A stretch of 64,000 nt of DNA. Origin: Flavobacteriaceae bacterium PS02338. Lineage in GTDB: Bacteria; Bacteroidota; Bacteroidia; Sphingobacteriales; Sphingobacteriaceae. How positions within the stretch are numbered: position 1 is the stretch's first letter; the number at the start of each line of letters is the position of its first letter. This document shows, piece by piece, positions 8,823 through 17,196 of the stretch. A program made the position numbers and the translations under genes. Location: contig JASCOD010000003.1 of assembly GCA_029959615.1 (NCBI GenBank), positions 124,001 through 188,000 of the forward strand. The letters run 5' to 3'. The notes beneath the pieces are model-generated. The model saw only the letters and a program-made list of their open reading frames with translations. It did not search any database and was not told the DNA's origin.

Positions 8823-9476
8823 TTATTGTCTTTTTAACAACTTTTCCAGATATAGATTAGTTTCGTTGTTGATCAAATGATATTCGCCATTTTGTTGCTC
8901 TTTTAATCTGTCGGTAAATAAAATGCCTTTCAAATGGTCAGTTTCATGTTGGAAAATCACGGCAGTAAAACCTTCTATAAATTCGGTATGTGTTTTACCT
9001 TCGGTATCCTGATAAGTAAGCTGAATGGTGTAATTTCTTAATACATTGTCTCGTATATCGGGTATTGACAGGCAACCTTCTAATCCTTTACGCAAAAGCT
9101 TAGATTGCCAAATAATCTTCGGATTGAGGTAGAGTTCAAAAGGTTCACCTTCTTTGTCGAAACGTTGCACCCATACCAAGTTTCTATTGATGCCAACTTG
9201 AGGAGCAGCAATGCCTACACCCGGCCGCTGTGGATCTCTCATAGCAGAATACATTCTTTTAGCGAGAACAGATACCAGTTTGTCTTTATAGCTGATATCT
9301 TCAGAAACGGCCTGTAAAACTTTTAATTCCTCTGGTTCAGTAATTTGGATAATCCGCATCATTGTCGCCGTATCTCCAGCTAAAATCAGCTCCTTTTCTG
9401 CTTGGTTAAATTTCTGTGCAAAAGTAAGCGAAGGAATTATTGTGAAAAGCAATAGGAAGCTTGTAATGATCCTCAT
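8823..9476 (-). CDS. Peptide deformylase with an export signal
   Basis: All three deformylase motifs are present: GVGIAAPQVG (about 86-95), EGCLS with metal ligand Cys135, and QHETDH giving His177, Glu178 and His181. The odd part is the first 20 residues, a clear Sec signal peptide (SFLLLFTIIPSLTFA, likely cut before Gln21), with a further 40-residue extension before the core. Cytosolic Def removes formyl groups from nascent chains; an exported copy could not do that and may act on formylated peptides outside the cytoplasm or on another amide. The next two genes on the same strand also encode exported proteins. The housekeeping def gene is presumably elsewhere. Confidence 0.88.
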   Translation of the reverse strand: MRIITSFLLLFTIIPSLTFAQKFNQAEKELILAGDTATMMRIIQITEPEELKVLQAVSEDISYKDKLVSVLAKRMYSAMRDPQRPGVGIAAPQVGINRNLVWVQRFDKEGEPFELYLNPKIIWQSKLLRKGLEGCLSIPDIRDNVLRNYTIQLTYQDTEGKTHTEFIEGFTAVIFQHETDHLKGILFTDRLKEQQNGEYHLINNETNLYLEKLLKRQ

Positions 9477-9482
9477 CAGTTC

Positions 9483-10097
9483 TTAATTTCTATGTTTCTT
9501 TTCGCCCATATACTTTTTCTCACCGGCCTTAATTTCTAATTGCAAGTCGTTTTCCTCTGGCGGAATAGGGCAGCGGTAGCCATCGCTGTAGGCACAATAT
9601 GGATTGTAGGCTTTGTTGAAATCTAATTCTATCTTGCCATCTACAATAGCTGTAGTTTTCAAATCTATATAACGACCACCACCATAAGTTTCTTTATTAT
9701 TTGTCTGATCGGTGAAAGGCAAAAATAGGTAATCTTTATAAGCGGCATTGGCAGCTAAAGCAACATTTCTGTACAAGGTTAATTGTACAGGCTTTCCGTT
9801 TAAATCAAAACTTAGTTTCGCATAGCGGATGTAATCTGCAGTAGTACCAGCATAAGTAGGCATCTTAAATGCTTTTTCTCCTTCTAGTAAAACAGCTGTC
9901 GCATTTACTCGGTAAGTGCTGTCTGCATCGTAAAATCGTAGATATGGTAAATCAGCTTCTTTTAACGGAGCACGCTCACTACTTACAAAATCTGCTTTGT
10001 ATTTTGCTCGGTGAATAGCAATGTCGGAATCAAAATGCTGCGCAAAGCAAGTACTACTGAATATTAAAAGTGCTATCACTAAAAAGTACCTGGCCAT
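9483..10097 (-). CDS. DUF1684 exported protein
   Basis: Contains the DUF1684 hallmark near the C-terminus, FNKAYNPYCAYSDGYRCPIPP followed by ENDLQLEIKAGEKKY (residues about 155-195, quoted in parts), and LPFTDQTNNKETYGGGRYIDL before it. A signal peptide (LVIALLIFSSTCFAQ) directs export. The family's biochemical role is not established. It is 6 bases upstream of the deformylase gene on the same strand and probably co-transcribed with it. Confidence 0.85.
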   Translation of the reverse strand: MARYFLVIALLIFSSTCFAQHFDSDIAIHRAKYKADFVSSERAPLKEADLPYLRFYDADSTYRVNATAVLLEGEKAFKMPTYAGTTADYIRYAKLSFDLNGKPVQLTLYRNVALAANAAYKDYLFLPFTDQTNNKETYGGGRYIDLKTTAIVDGKIELDFNKAYNPYCAYSDGYRCPIPPEENDLQLEIKAGEKKYMGEKKHRN

Positions 10098-10164
10098 ATA
10101 AATTAAAAGACTGAAGTTTTAATAATCGTTAACAAAACAAATATACTTTATCTAAGTAGATTTC

Positions 10165-10935
10165 TCAATGCATGACCACTGATTTAAACTTTGCCAATGG
10201 AGCCATCCGAGCTCTGATCAAAGTAAGCACATCGCCTTTAATGGTAAAGCTATCTGCTTTTTCGAGCGTGCTAAAAAACTCAGATTCTACGTTTACATCT
10301 ACACAAGCCATTTTCGTAGCCGCAACTTTCGATATTTTTAACCGATCGAGTGGTAATAATTCAAAAGTTCTAGAAAAACCATTACAGCCACCGTGGCCAA
10401 TAATTTTTTGATCATCTTTAAAGATGATATGCGTTTCTTTTCTTTGAGTAGAATTTGTTGTCACCGGTATTCCATTTAACTCCACTAGCTTCCAATATCG
10501 TTCATAAATAGAAAATGAAGATTTTGTAAGGATATAGTGATTAGCCAATTGACCAGTAATTTTATTGCCTTCTTGGTCTAGTTGAGTAATCATACCTTTA
10601 CCAACGGCATAAATAATAGGATTGCTCTTGTCGTTGGGTTGTAATATAATTCGAGTTCCTTGAGTATTCCACTTAAATTTTCCCTTTTGTTCGGAAATGT
10701 CAGCGGGTTTGCCAAGATATTTTGATTTGATGATAAACGTCAGGTCTCTTTGCAGGTAGACTGTTGTTTGAATGCCTTCACAATCTGCACAGGGTAAAAC
10801 AGCTCTGTAAATTCCATCCCAATCTAAAGCTTTTTGGCTGCTATGCTGATTTTCCATAACATTAGTTGACTTTTTAGTGGTATTGCAGCTAATTACAATT
10901 AAGCAGCATAGCAGAACGCAAATTGTTGTTTTCAT
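10165..10935 (-). CDS. NlpE N-terminal plus META domain lipoprotein
   Basis: Lipoprotein with lipobox ending at Cys17. Residues about 40-135 form an NlpE-type domain with the CxxC signature PCADCEGI. In enterobacteria the NlpE N-terminal domain relates to copper and envelope-stress signalling. Residues about 143-252 form a META/HslJ domain, starting WKLVELNGIPV and containing GHGGCNGFSRTF and the MAC motif. NlpE-META combinations are common in Bacteroidota. It is followed downstream by DUF1684 and the exported deformylase. A structural or heat/metal-stress role in the envelope is inference. Confidence 0.85.
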   Translation of the reverse strand: MKTTICVLLCCLIVISCNTTKKSTNVMENQHSSQKALDWDGIYRAVLPCADCEGIQTTVYLQRDLTFIIKSKYLGKPADISEQKGKFKWNTQGTRIILQPNDKSNPIIYAVGKGMITQLDQEGNKITGQLANHYILTKSSFSIYERYWKLVELNGIPVTTNSTQRKETHIIFKDDQKIIGHGGCNGFSRTFELLPLDRLKISKVAATKMACVDVNVESEFFSTLEKADSFTIKGDVLTLIRARMAPLAKFKSVVMH

Positions 10936-11103
10936 CCTTCGTTAAATTTATTGAACTAAAATTAACGAATTAATCACTAAAAGGAGTATTTCTGTTAGTC
11001 AGGTATTATCTCATTTTTTGTCATTTATGTAACTTTGGGCCAAAAAACTTTCGTCCTTACCAATGTGCCTAAAAAACTTTTAGCCTTACTCTTGTTACGA
11101 GGC

Positions 11104-12201
11104 TTATACTTTACTAGTTCTATTTCTCAATAAATGGTCTGCTAATACCAAAGCCGCCATCGCCTCCACAATCACCACAGCTCTAGGTACTACACAGGGA
11201 TCGTGTCTGCCCTTACCCTTAATTTCCGATGCCTCGCCAGCTGCATTGATAGTTTGTTGGTTATGCATGATAGTAGCCACAGGTTTAAACCCTACCTTAA
11301 AAGTGATATCCATTCCATTGGAAATGCCGCCTAAAATACCACCAGCATGATTTGTAATAGTTTTAAATTGATTTTCTTCCTGTGATTTTGGTAGAGGAAC
11401 ATCGTTATGTTCAGAACCTCGCAGTTCTGTGCCATCAAAGCCAGAACCATATTCAAAGCCGTGTACCGCATTGATACTTAGCATCGCTTTGCCTAAATCG
11501 GCATGTAATTTATCAAATACAGGTTCGCCTAAACCAGCTGGACAACCTTTGATCACACAAGAAACTTTACCGCCAACAGTATCGCCATCTTTACGAACGC
11601 TATCGATAAACTCAATCATTTCGTTTGCTGTAGCAGGGTCGGCACAACGTACAATGTTAGCTTCTCTTAATTCTAGTAGTTCAGTAATATTATCGCTTTC
11701 TAAATTAGGAGCATTGATTTTACCGACAGCAGTTACATGGGCAAAAATATCAATACCGTGATGTTTTAGCAGCAATTTCGCAACTGCACCTGCAGCAACC
11801 CTAGCTGCGGTTTCTCTTGCTGAAGAACGACCTCCACCGCGGTGGTCACGTATACCATATTTAGCATCGTAAACATAATCTGCGTGGCTCGGACGATAAA
11901 CATCCACATTGTGTCCGTAATCCTTACTGCGCTGGTCTTCATTAGGAATTAGCATGGCAATTGGTGTGCCTGTACTTTTTCCTTCAAAAGTTCCTGAGAG
12001 GATTTGGACCGTATCACTTTCCTTACGTTGTGTGGTAATTTTAGATTGACCAGGTTTCCTTTTGTCTAGTTCCGATTGTATGAAATCTAAATCTATTGTT
12101 AATCCTGCCGGACAGCCGTCTAAAATTACACCTATGGCTACGCCATGAGATTCACCAAAGGTGGTAATGCGAAAGAGTTGTCCGAATGAGTTGCCTGCCA
12201 T
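11104..12201 (-). CDS. aroC: Chorismate synthase
   Basis: Converts 5-enolpyruvylshikimate-3-phosphate to chorismate using reduced FMN, the last common step to aromatic amino acids. It starts [20 protein letters not shown], with the family signature at the N-terminus. The conserved [19 protein letters not shown] (about 114-132) and GGISNGMDI (about 291-299) are also present. Length 365 is typical. It is the last gene of the minus-strand aromatic block, 58 bases downstream of aroA. Confidence 0.97.
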   Translation of the reverse strand: MAGNSFGQLFRITTFGESHGVAIGVILDGCPAGLTIDLDFIQSELDKRKPGQSKITTQRKESDTVQILSGTFEGKSTGTPIAMLIPNEDQRSKDYGHNVDVYRPSHADYVYDAKYGIRDHRGGGRSSARETAARVAAGAVAKLLLKHHGIDIFAHVTAVGKINAPNLESDNITELLELREANIVRCADPATANEMIEFIDSVRKDGDTVGGKVSCVIKGCPAGLGEPVFDKLHADLGKAMLSINAVHGFEYGSGFDGTELRGSEHNDVPLPKSQEENQFKTITNHAGGILGGISNGMDITFKVGFKPVATIMHNQQTINAAGEASEIKGKGRHDPCVVPRAVVIVEAMAALVLADHLLRNRTSKV

Positions 12202-12259
12202 ATTAAGTTATAAGTTGTAGGTTTTAAGTTATACGTTTTGGTCTTTGCTCTTTGTTCCT

Positions 12260-13528
12260 TTATCCTTGTTCTTGAACAGAAAACCCCACCTTCTTCAAGT
12301 CTTCCCAAAAATAAGGATAAGATTTTTCAACTACGTTATAGTCTTCAATTTCTAATTCCTCAATTAATAAGGCCAAAGGAGCGAAAGCCATGGCCATACG
12401 GTGGTCTTCGTAAGTAGCAATGCTTACTTTTTGTGGGAAATGAAGTGCAGAGCAATCTAAGGTGTAAACTAAGTTGTCTTCATTTAGCTTTACCCCAATT
12501 TTAGCCAACTCATTTTGCAATGCAGCAACACGATCGGTTTCTTTTATTTTTAAGGTTTCTAAACCTGTAAAAGCCATATTTAATCCCAAAGCTGCAGCAA
12601 CTACCACAATGGTTTGGGCCAAGTCTGGACAAGTTTTTAAGTCTAAAACTTTATCTGCGTCTTTAATAGCTTGGTCTTTTTTGAAAGCTATTCCGTTTTC
12701 GGTTTTAGTCGTACTCAAGCCAAAAATCTCCATAATGGTTTTGATTTGGCTATCACCTTGCAAGCTTTTATCCCGCAGATGCGGTAAGCTAATTTGTGCT
12801 TCTTTTGCCAAAGCTACAATGCTGTACCAATAAGATGCAGCACTCCAATCTGGTTCTACAATTAAGGTAGATGGTTTAAAGTCTTGATGTTGGATGGTAA
12901 TCAAATTTCCATTCCATTCATGAGCAATACCACACTCGGCTAGCATAGCCAAAGTCATTTCTACATAAGGTCTGGATGTCAGTTCACCAACAATTTCTAA
13001 AGTTAAACCTTGTTTAAGGGTAGGTGCTAACATTAACAAAGCTGAAATATATTGACTGCTAATGTCTCCTTTTATCTTGATATGTGAACTTACTTGCTCC
13101 AACGGACCGTTGATGTTCAAAGGGGGGAAACCTTCTTGTTCGGCATAGTTGATGTCGGCACCAATTTCTTTCAAGGCATTTGCTAGAATCCCTATGGGAC
13201 GTTGCTTCATGCGTTCGGTTCCAGTCAGTAGAAAATTTCCATTTTTGGCAGAAAGGTAGGCAGATAAAAACCGCATTGCAGTGCCAGCTGGACCTACGTC
13301 TACTGTTTTTTCAATATTGCTATCATTTTCATAAGTATCTAAATCGGATAGAATAGCGTTTAAGGTAACCGTGTCGGCAGCGTTTGATAAATTTTCTACT
13401 TTTACCAAGTTCTTGCTCAACGATTTGATGATCAGCGCTCTGTTGCATTCGCTTTTTGAACCTGTTAATTGTATTTCCGCTTGTATGTTTTGTGTTCCTT
13501 TAAAAGAAACAATCGCATTTTTATGCAT
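12260..13528 (-). CDS. aroA: 3-phosphoshikimate 1-carboxyvinyltransferase (EPSP synthase)
   Basis: Transfers enolpyruvate from PEP to shikimate-3-phosphate. The visible motifs are GSKSECNRALI (substrate loop, about 23-33), GPAGTAMRFLSAYL (about 80-93), QRPIG, the KETDR catalytic segment near 329, and YEDHRMAMAFAPLAL near 375. Length 422 is normal for the short Bacteroidota type. Gly-to-Ala at the GPAGTA position (not GNAGTA) is seen in class II-like enzymes and may affect inhibitor sensitivity, but this is inference. It lies between the DAHP synthase/chorismate mutase gene and aroC. Confidence 0.96.
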   Translation of the reverse strand: MHKNAIVSFKGTQNIQAEIQLTGSKSECNRALIIKSLSKNLVKVENLSNAADTVTLNAILSDLDTYENDSNIEKTVDVGPAGTAMRFLSAYLSAKNGNFLLTGTERMKQRPIGILANALKEIGADINYAEQEGFPPLNINGPLEQVSSHIKIKGDISSQYISALLMLAPTLKQGLTLEIVGELTSRPYVEMTLAMLAECGIAHEWNGNLITIQHQDFKPSTLIVEPDWSAASYWYSIVALAKEAQISLPHLRDKSLQGDSQIKTIMEIFGLSTTKTENGIAFKKDQAIKDADKVLDLKTCPDLAQTIVVVAAALGLNMAFTGLETLKIKETDRVAALQNELAKIGVKLNEDNLVYTLDCSALHFPQKVSIATYEDHRMAMAFAPLALLIEELEIEDYNVVEKSYPYFWEDLKKVGFSVQEQG

Positions 13529-13575
13529 GGTTTGGTTGTATTAGGTCGATATAGGTTAAAGTTGTCATTCACCCT

Positions 13576-13636
13576 CCTGTCATTCTGAACATCGTGAGAA
13601 ATCTATTAGATCCTTCGCTTTGCTCTGGATGACAGG
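13576..13636. repeat. Intergenic inverted repeat with GTCATTC/GGATGAC ends
   Basis: CCTGTCATTC (13576-13585) pairs with GGATGACAGG (13627-13636), with the core CATCGTGAGAAATCT...TTCGCTTTGCTC between. A partial GTCATTC at 13564-13570 and GAATGAC at 13648-13654 flank it. Sequences of this type (GTCATTCTGA...TCGC) are dispersed intergenic repeats in many Bacteroidota genomes, from general knowledge. Here it separates aroA from the DAHP synthase gene within one apparent operon. Confidence 0.5.
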
Positions 13637-13689
13637 AAGAGGAAGTAGAATGACAAAATATCCTAAAAAATAAGTAATACGCTTAAAAA

Positions 13690-14832
13690 CTAAGCTTTTA
13701 CTTCTGTATGTTGCTCAGCTGCAATTCCTTCTTGCGTAGCTTTGCCATCATTTAAAATTTCAGTTTGTTTACGAATAGATTCGCCGTGTACCAATTCTAA
13801 GAATTTCTCAGTGAAATGCTGATCTAATTTCAAAGCTTTAGCAAAAGCAGTTCCTTTTTTAAGGATTTCATCCCAACGATTAACTTGTAATACAGTTACT
13901 TGGTTATCACGTTTGAACTCGCCAATTTTTTCTACGATAGACATACGCTCGCCTAATTTCTGCAATAACAAGTCATCAATTTTATCGATTTGCTTACGTA
14001 ATTCAGCTAGTTTGTCTACAAAAGCTTCATTTGCTGATTCTGGTTCACGTACCGTTAAACGATCCATTAATTCGCTTACTGCAGCAGGAGTTAATTGTTG
14101 TTTTGCATCTGTCCAAGCTACCGATGGGTCTAAGTGCGACTCGATCATCAAGCCTTGCATATCTAAGTCTAAAGCTTTTTGAGAGATGTAAGGGATCAAC
14201 TCACGGTTACCGCAAATGTGACTTGGGTCGTTAATGATAGGTAATCCAGGGCAAAGTGTTTTCAATTGGATAGCCAATTCCCACATTGGTTCGTTACGGA
14301 AAGATGATTTTTCGAACGAAGAAAAACCACGGTGAATAGCACCAATTTTAGTGATGCCTGCTTTGTTAATACGCTCAATAGCACCAATCCATAATTGTAA
14401 ATCTGGGTTTACTGGGTTTTTAATCAATACAGGAATATCGTGTCCTTGTAAAGCGTCAGCAATTTCTTGTACAGTAAAAGGGTTTACCGTAGAACGAGCG
14501 CCAATCCAAAGAATATCTACGCCAGCAGCCAAAGCTTCTTCTACGTGTTTTGCATTTGCTACCTCAACAGCCGTAGGTAAACCAGTTTCTGCTTTGGCAC
14601 GTTTTAACCACTCTAAACCAATGGTGCCAATTCCTTCAAATTCTCCTGGACGAGTACGTGGTTTCCAGATACCAGCTCTTAATACACTTACTTTTCCAGT
14701 GGCAGCCAATAAATGTGCTGTAGTTAATAATTGGTCTTCCGTTTCTGCACTACAAGGTCCAGAGATTAATAAAGGTTGGTTGTTTGCCGTTAGCCAGTTT
14801 TCTAAAGGCTCGATGTTTAAATTTAGTTTCAT
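13690..14832 (-). CDS. Bifunctional DAHP synthase / chorismate mutase (type II)
   Basis: The N-terminal 270 residues match the short DAHP synthase class, joining PEP and erythrose-4-phosphate: ISGPCSAETEDQLL, RAGIWKPRTRPGEFEGIG, WIGARSTVNPF, HRGFSSFEKSSFRN and DPSHICGNREL. The C-terminal 90 residues (LRKQIDKIDDLLLQKLGERM, then IGEFKRDN and FLELVHGESIRKQTE) are an AroQ-type helical chorismate mutase. This fusion puts the first committed step and the branch toward Phe/Tyr on one chain, which lets the mutase domain act as the feedback sensor in known relatives. It follows pheA and shares its attenuated promoter by position. Confidence 0.96.
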   Translation of the reverse strand: MKLNLNIEPLENWLTANNQPLLISGPCSAETEDQLLTTAHLLAATGKVSVLRAGIWKPRTRPGEFEGIGTIGLEWLKRAKAETGLPTAVEVANAKHVEEALAAGVDILWIGARSTVNPFTVQEIADALQGHDIPVLIKNPVNPDLQLWIGAIERINKAGITKIGAIHRGFSSFEKSSFRNEPMWELAIQLKTLCPGLPIINDPSHICGNRELIPYISQKALDLDMQGLMIESHLDPSVAWTDAKQQLTPAAVSELMDRLTVREPESANEAFVDKLAELRKQIDKIDDLLLQKLGERMSIVEKIGEFKRDNQVTVLQVNRWDEILKKGTAFAKALKLDQHFTEKFLELVHGESIRKQTEILNDGKATQEGIAAEQHTEVKA

Positions 14833-14973
14833 TTTTTAGGATATTTATTTTTAATGTTTAATCGGTTATTTGTTTTAATCGGTTAATTGTCAGTTAACAG
14901 TTAAACAGTTTTACAGTTTCAACGATTAACCGGTTTGTTTTACTGATACCTAGCTCCTGATGCCTGACTACTA

Positions 14974-15807
14974 TTAAACTTTGTCATTCTTAACATATTC
15001 ACCCATGATATTGAAGTTCACAGTGAACTTGAGTACTTTTCTGATGGCAGTATCATAGTTCTCAATGTTTTTCCATTCGATGTCTACATAGAAGTAGTAT
15101 TCATTTCGGCGCCCAAGGACTGGCATAGATTGAATTTTTGTTAAATTCACGTTCAATTCTGCAAAGATTTGAAGTACTTGAGCTAAAGCCCCAACATGGT
15201 GACCAACTTGAAAGCAGATGGAAGCTTTGTTGATTCCTTTTTCTACTTCTGCTTTGTCTTTTCTCAAGATTAAGAAACGAGTGAAGTTTTTCTTATTCGA
15301 TTCTATTCTTCTTTCGATAATGTCTAGACCATAAGTTTCGGCAGCTAGTGCATTGGCAATGGCTACCGTGTCTTTCAGCTGGCCATCTTTGATTTTCTTA
15401 GCACAGGCAGCAGTGTCATTACCTTCAATTACTTGGATTTGAGGGAATTCTTCAAAGAAATCTACACATTGTCTGATAGCGATAGGATGGGATGTTGCCA
15501 CTTTAATATCTTCGAATTTAACCCCAGGTAAAGCTAATAAGTGTAGTTGAATAGGTAGGTAAACTTCACCAACTACTGCAAAATTGTACTCGCGGATTAA
15601 CGTATAGTTAGGTAGTAAACTTCCAGCAATGGAGTTTTCAATTGCCATTACTACGTAGTCTGCTTTGTGGTCATCTAATACGTCGCAGGTTTGCTTAAAA
15701 GAGTTACATTCCACGGTTTCAATGTCTCTTCCAAAGAATTTGAAAGCAGCTTCTTCGTGAAATGATGCTTTAATACCTTGTATGGCTACCCTTGTTTTTG
15801 TCTTCAT
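14974..15807 (-). CDS. pheA: Prephenate dehydratase with ACT domain
   Basis: Converts prephenate to phenylpyruvate for phenylalanine synthesis. The dehydratase domain begins VAIQGIKASFHEEAAFKFF and includes AIENSIAGSL and the NFTRFLIL segment (about 180); these are PDT signatures. The C-terminal ACT domain (ICFQVGHHVGALAQVLQIFAE, then NLTKIQSMPV) would bind phenylalanine. I place the start at the ATG at 15807. A TTG five codons upstream lies inside the U-run of the attenuator terminator and is a poor candidate. No aminotransferase or tyrA gene follows. Confidence 0.95.
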   Translation of the reverse strand: MKTKTRVAIQGIKASFHEEAAFKFFGRDIETVECNSFKQTCDVLDDHKADYVVMAIENSIAGSLLPNYTLIREYNFAVVGEVYLPIQLHLLALPGVKFEDIKVATSHPIAIRQCVDFFEEFPQIQVIEGNDTAACAKKIKDGQLKDTVAIANALAAETYGLDIIERRIESNKKNFTRFLILRKDKAEVEKGINKASICFQVGHHVGALAQVLQIFAELNVNLTKIQSMPVLGRRNEYYFYVDIEWKNIENYDTAIRKVLKFTVNFNIMGEYVKNDKV

Positions 15808-15820
15808 AATTGTGCTAAAC

Positions 15821-15854
15821 AAAAAAGGTCCTGACTTTCTAGCCAGGACCTTTT
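15821..15854 (-). terminator. pheA attenuator terminator hairpin
   Basis: As minus-strand RNA this reads AAAAGGUCCUGGC, loop UAGAAA, GUCAGGACC, then UUUUUU. Nine G/C-rich pairs include one G-U pair that works only in the minus-strand transcript; on the plus strand the same position would be A opposite C. The U-run ends 14 bases before the pheA ATG. Its 5' arm can instead pair with the end of the leader peptide coding region. Confidence 0.85.
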
Positions 15855-15900
15855 ATACATTTTAATATCTTATATATTTTTCTGCATACTAGCCCTGGCT
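15841..15900 (-). promoter_or_regulatory. pheA leader antiterminator pairing
   Basis: Minus-strand RNA at 15891-15900 (AGCCAGGGCU) can pair with 15841-15850 (GGUCCUGGCU) over 10 consecutive positions, including two G-U pairs. That pairing uses up the 5' arm of the terminator, so the two structures exclude each other. The upstream strand lies in leader codons 18-20 and the first base of the stop codon. A ribosome finishing the leader would cover it and let the terminator form; one stalled at the Tyr codons would leave it free. Confidence 0.75.
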
Positions 15901-15951
15901 CTCACTGTAGTAGTAAAAGTAACCAAACCAATATGTAGTGTTAAAATTCAT
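15889..15951 (-). CDS. pheA leader peptide, 20 residues, aromatic-rich
   Basis: A short ORF beginning MNFNTTYWFGYFYYY and ending SESQG before TAG. Nine of 20 residues are aromatic (five Tyr, three Phe, one Trp), with three consecutive TAC codons at 13-15. It lies 18 bases after a consensus Bacteroidota -7 element and just before an antiterminator/terminator pair and pheA. This is the arrangement of amino-acid attenuators such as E. coli pheL. The mix of Tyr and Phe codons suggests the operon senses general aromatic amino acid supply rather than Phe alone; that is inference. Confidence 0.85.
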   Translation of the reverse strand: MNFNTTYWFGYFYYYSESQG

Positions 15952-15968
15952 TTTTTGTCTTCTGGTGT

Positions 15969-15999
15969 CAAATGTACACCAACAAATTTAATTTGTCAA
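15969..15999 (-). promoter_or_regulatory. Promoter for the pheA leader
   Basis: On the minus strand, TACATTTG at 15969-15976 matches the Bacteroidota -7 consensus TAnnTTTG, with TTG at 15997-15999 about 20 bases upstream as the -33 element. Transcription would start about 10 bases before the leader ATG. Confidence 0.7.
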
Positions 16000-16078
16000 T
16001 AGTTAAATGAAAATAATTTTATTTTGCGGTTTTTGAACTAAATAACGAAACGGTATTTAGGTGTGATGTTTTTGTTTC

Positions 16079-16128
16079 GCCACAGATACAATTTGTTAAT
16101 TTTGATTTGTAATCTGTGTATCTGTGGC
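16079..16128. repeat. GCCACAGATAC inverted repeat downstream of aroB
   Basis: GCCACAGATAC (16079-16089) and its exact complement (16118-16128) enclose a 28-base AT-rich stretch that contains further CAGAT/ATCTG pairing. The CCACAGAT family is a common dispersed intergenic repeat in bacteria. It lies 10 bases past the aroB stop and may act as its terminator. Confidence 0.5.
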
Positions 16129-16137
16129 TAACTTATG

Positions 16138-17196
16138 CTACAAACTATTGTAATACGTTAAACTATCAAAAATATCTTCTTTAGTTACCTTACAATTGAA
16201 GGTACACTTGCCTATTTGATCTAATAACGAGAATAGTATAAATCCGCCTTCATTCTTTTTATCGCTTTGCATAAGTGTTAACAAGGCCTCGAAACTTTTA
16301 GGTTTAATATTGTATTTAGGGTACAATGAAAGTATATAGCTGGCAATTTCTGTTAGTTCGTCTTGCGATAAATTACAGTATTTCGCAGAAAGGTGAGCTT
16401 CACAGATCATGCCGATGGCAATGGCCTCGCCATGTGTTAGCGGTTTTTTGTCATTTACCAAAGCGTAGCCTTCTATGGCGTGGCCAATGGTATGCCCGTA
16501 GTTTAATATCTTGCGTAAACCTCTTTCAAAAGGATCTGCCAATACCACTTCATTTTTAATCTTCACAGAGTGGTAAATGGTTTCTGCAGTAACTTGTGTG
16601 TAATCGCTAGCTTTTAACTCTTGATAATAAGTCGCATCTGCAATTAAGCCATGTTTAATCATCTCGGCGAAACCTGACAATAATTCGCGTTGCGGAAGAG
16701 TTTGCAGGAAAGCATTTTCGATAAATACTGCTTGAGGCAAGCTGAAAGTGCCCACCATGTTCTTCACATTGTCGATGTCGATACCCGTTTTACCACCTAC
16801 AGAGGCATCAACTTGCGAAAGCAGGGTAGTAGGAATATTGATAAAATCAATGCCACGTTTATAGGTTGACGCCACGAAACCACCCATATCGGTAATTACG
16901 CCACCGCCAAGGTTAATCATCAAACACTTACGGTCTGCTTCAAAATCTAATAAGGTTTTCCAAATGCCGATACAGAAATCGATATTCTTGTTTTCTTCTC
17001 CAGGATCAGTCTCAATGATATCGAAGTTATCCAAGTCTGGTAAAAAATCCCTGAAAACGGGTATGCAGATCTCTGCAGTGGTAGAATCGGCAAATACAAA
17101 TACTTTACTGTAATTTTTTACTGCAAGAATATCATTTAATGGTGCTAATCCACTTTCGAAATGGATAAAATGCTCGTTGTTCTTTAGCGCTTCCAT
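16138..17196 (-). CDS. aroB: 3-dehydroquinate synthase
   Basis: NAD+ and metal-dependent conversion of DAHP to 3-dehydroquinate, step two of the shikimate pathway. The motifs are DPGEENKNIDFC (about 62-73), NLGGGVITDMGGFVASTYKRG (about 95-115, quoted in full length of family glycine loop), PTTLLSQVDASVGGKTGID, and metal ligands in HGLIA, NYGHTIGHAIE and LTHGEAIAIGM. Length 352 is normal. Its ATG overlaps the stop of the S4 gene by one base, so it is coupled to that gene rather than to pheA. Confidence 0.96.
   Translation of the reverse strand: MEALKNNEHFIHFESGLAPLNDILAVKNYSKVFVFADSTTAEICIPVFRDFLPDLDNFDIIETDPGEENKNIDFCIGIWKTLLDFEADRKCLMINLGGGVITDMGGFVASTYKRGIDFINIPTTLLSQVDASVGGKTGIDIDNVKNMVGTFSLPQAVFIENAFLQTLPQRELLSGFAEMIKHGLIADATYYQELKASDYTQVTAETIYHSVKIKNEVVLADPFERGLRKILNYGHTIGHAIEGYALVNDKKPLTHGEAIAIGMICEAHLSAKYCNLSQDELTEIASYILSLYPKYNIKPKSFEALLTLMQSDKKNEGGFILFSLLDQIGKCTFNCKVTKEDIFDSLTYYNSL

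Noticed and set aside
11028..11036. Plus-strand TAACTTTG near 11030 as a promoter
   Set aside because: No -33 element and no plus-strand gene follows; the downstream gene aroC is on the minus strand.
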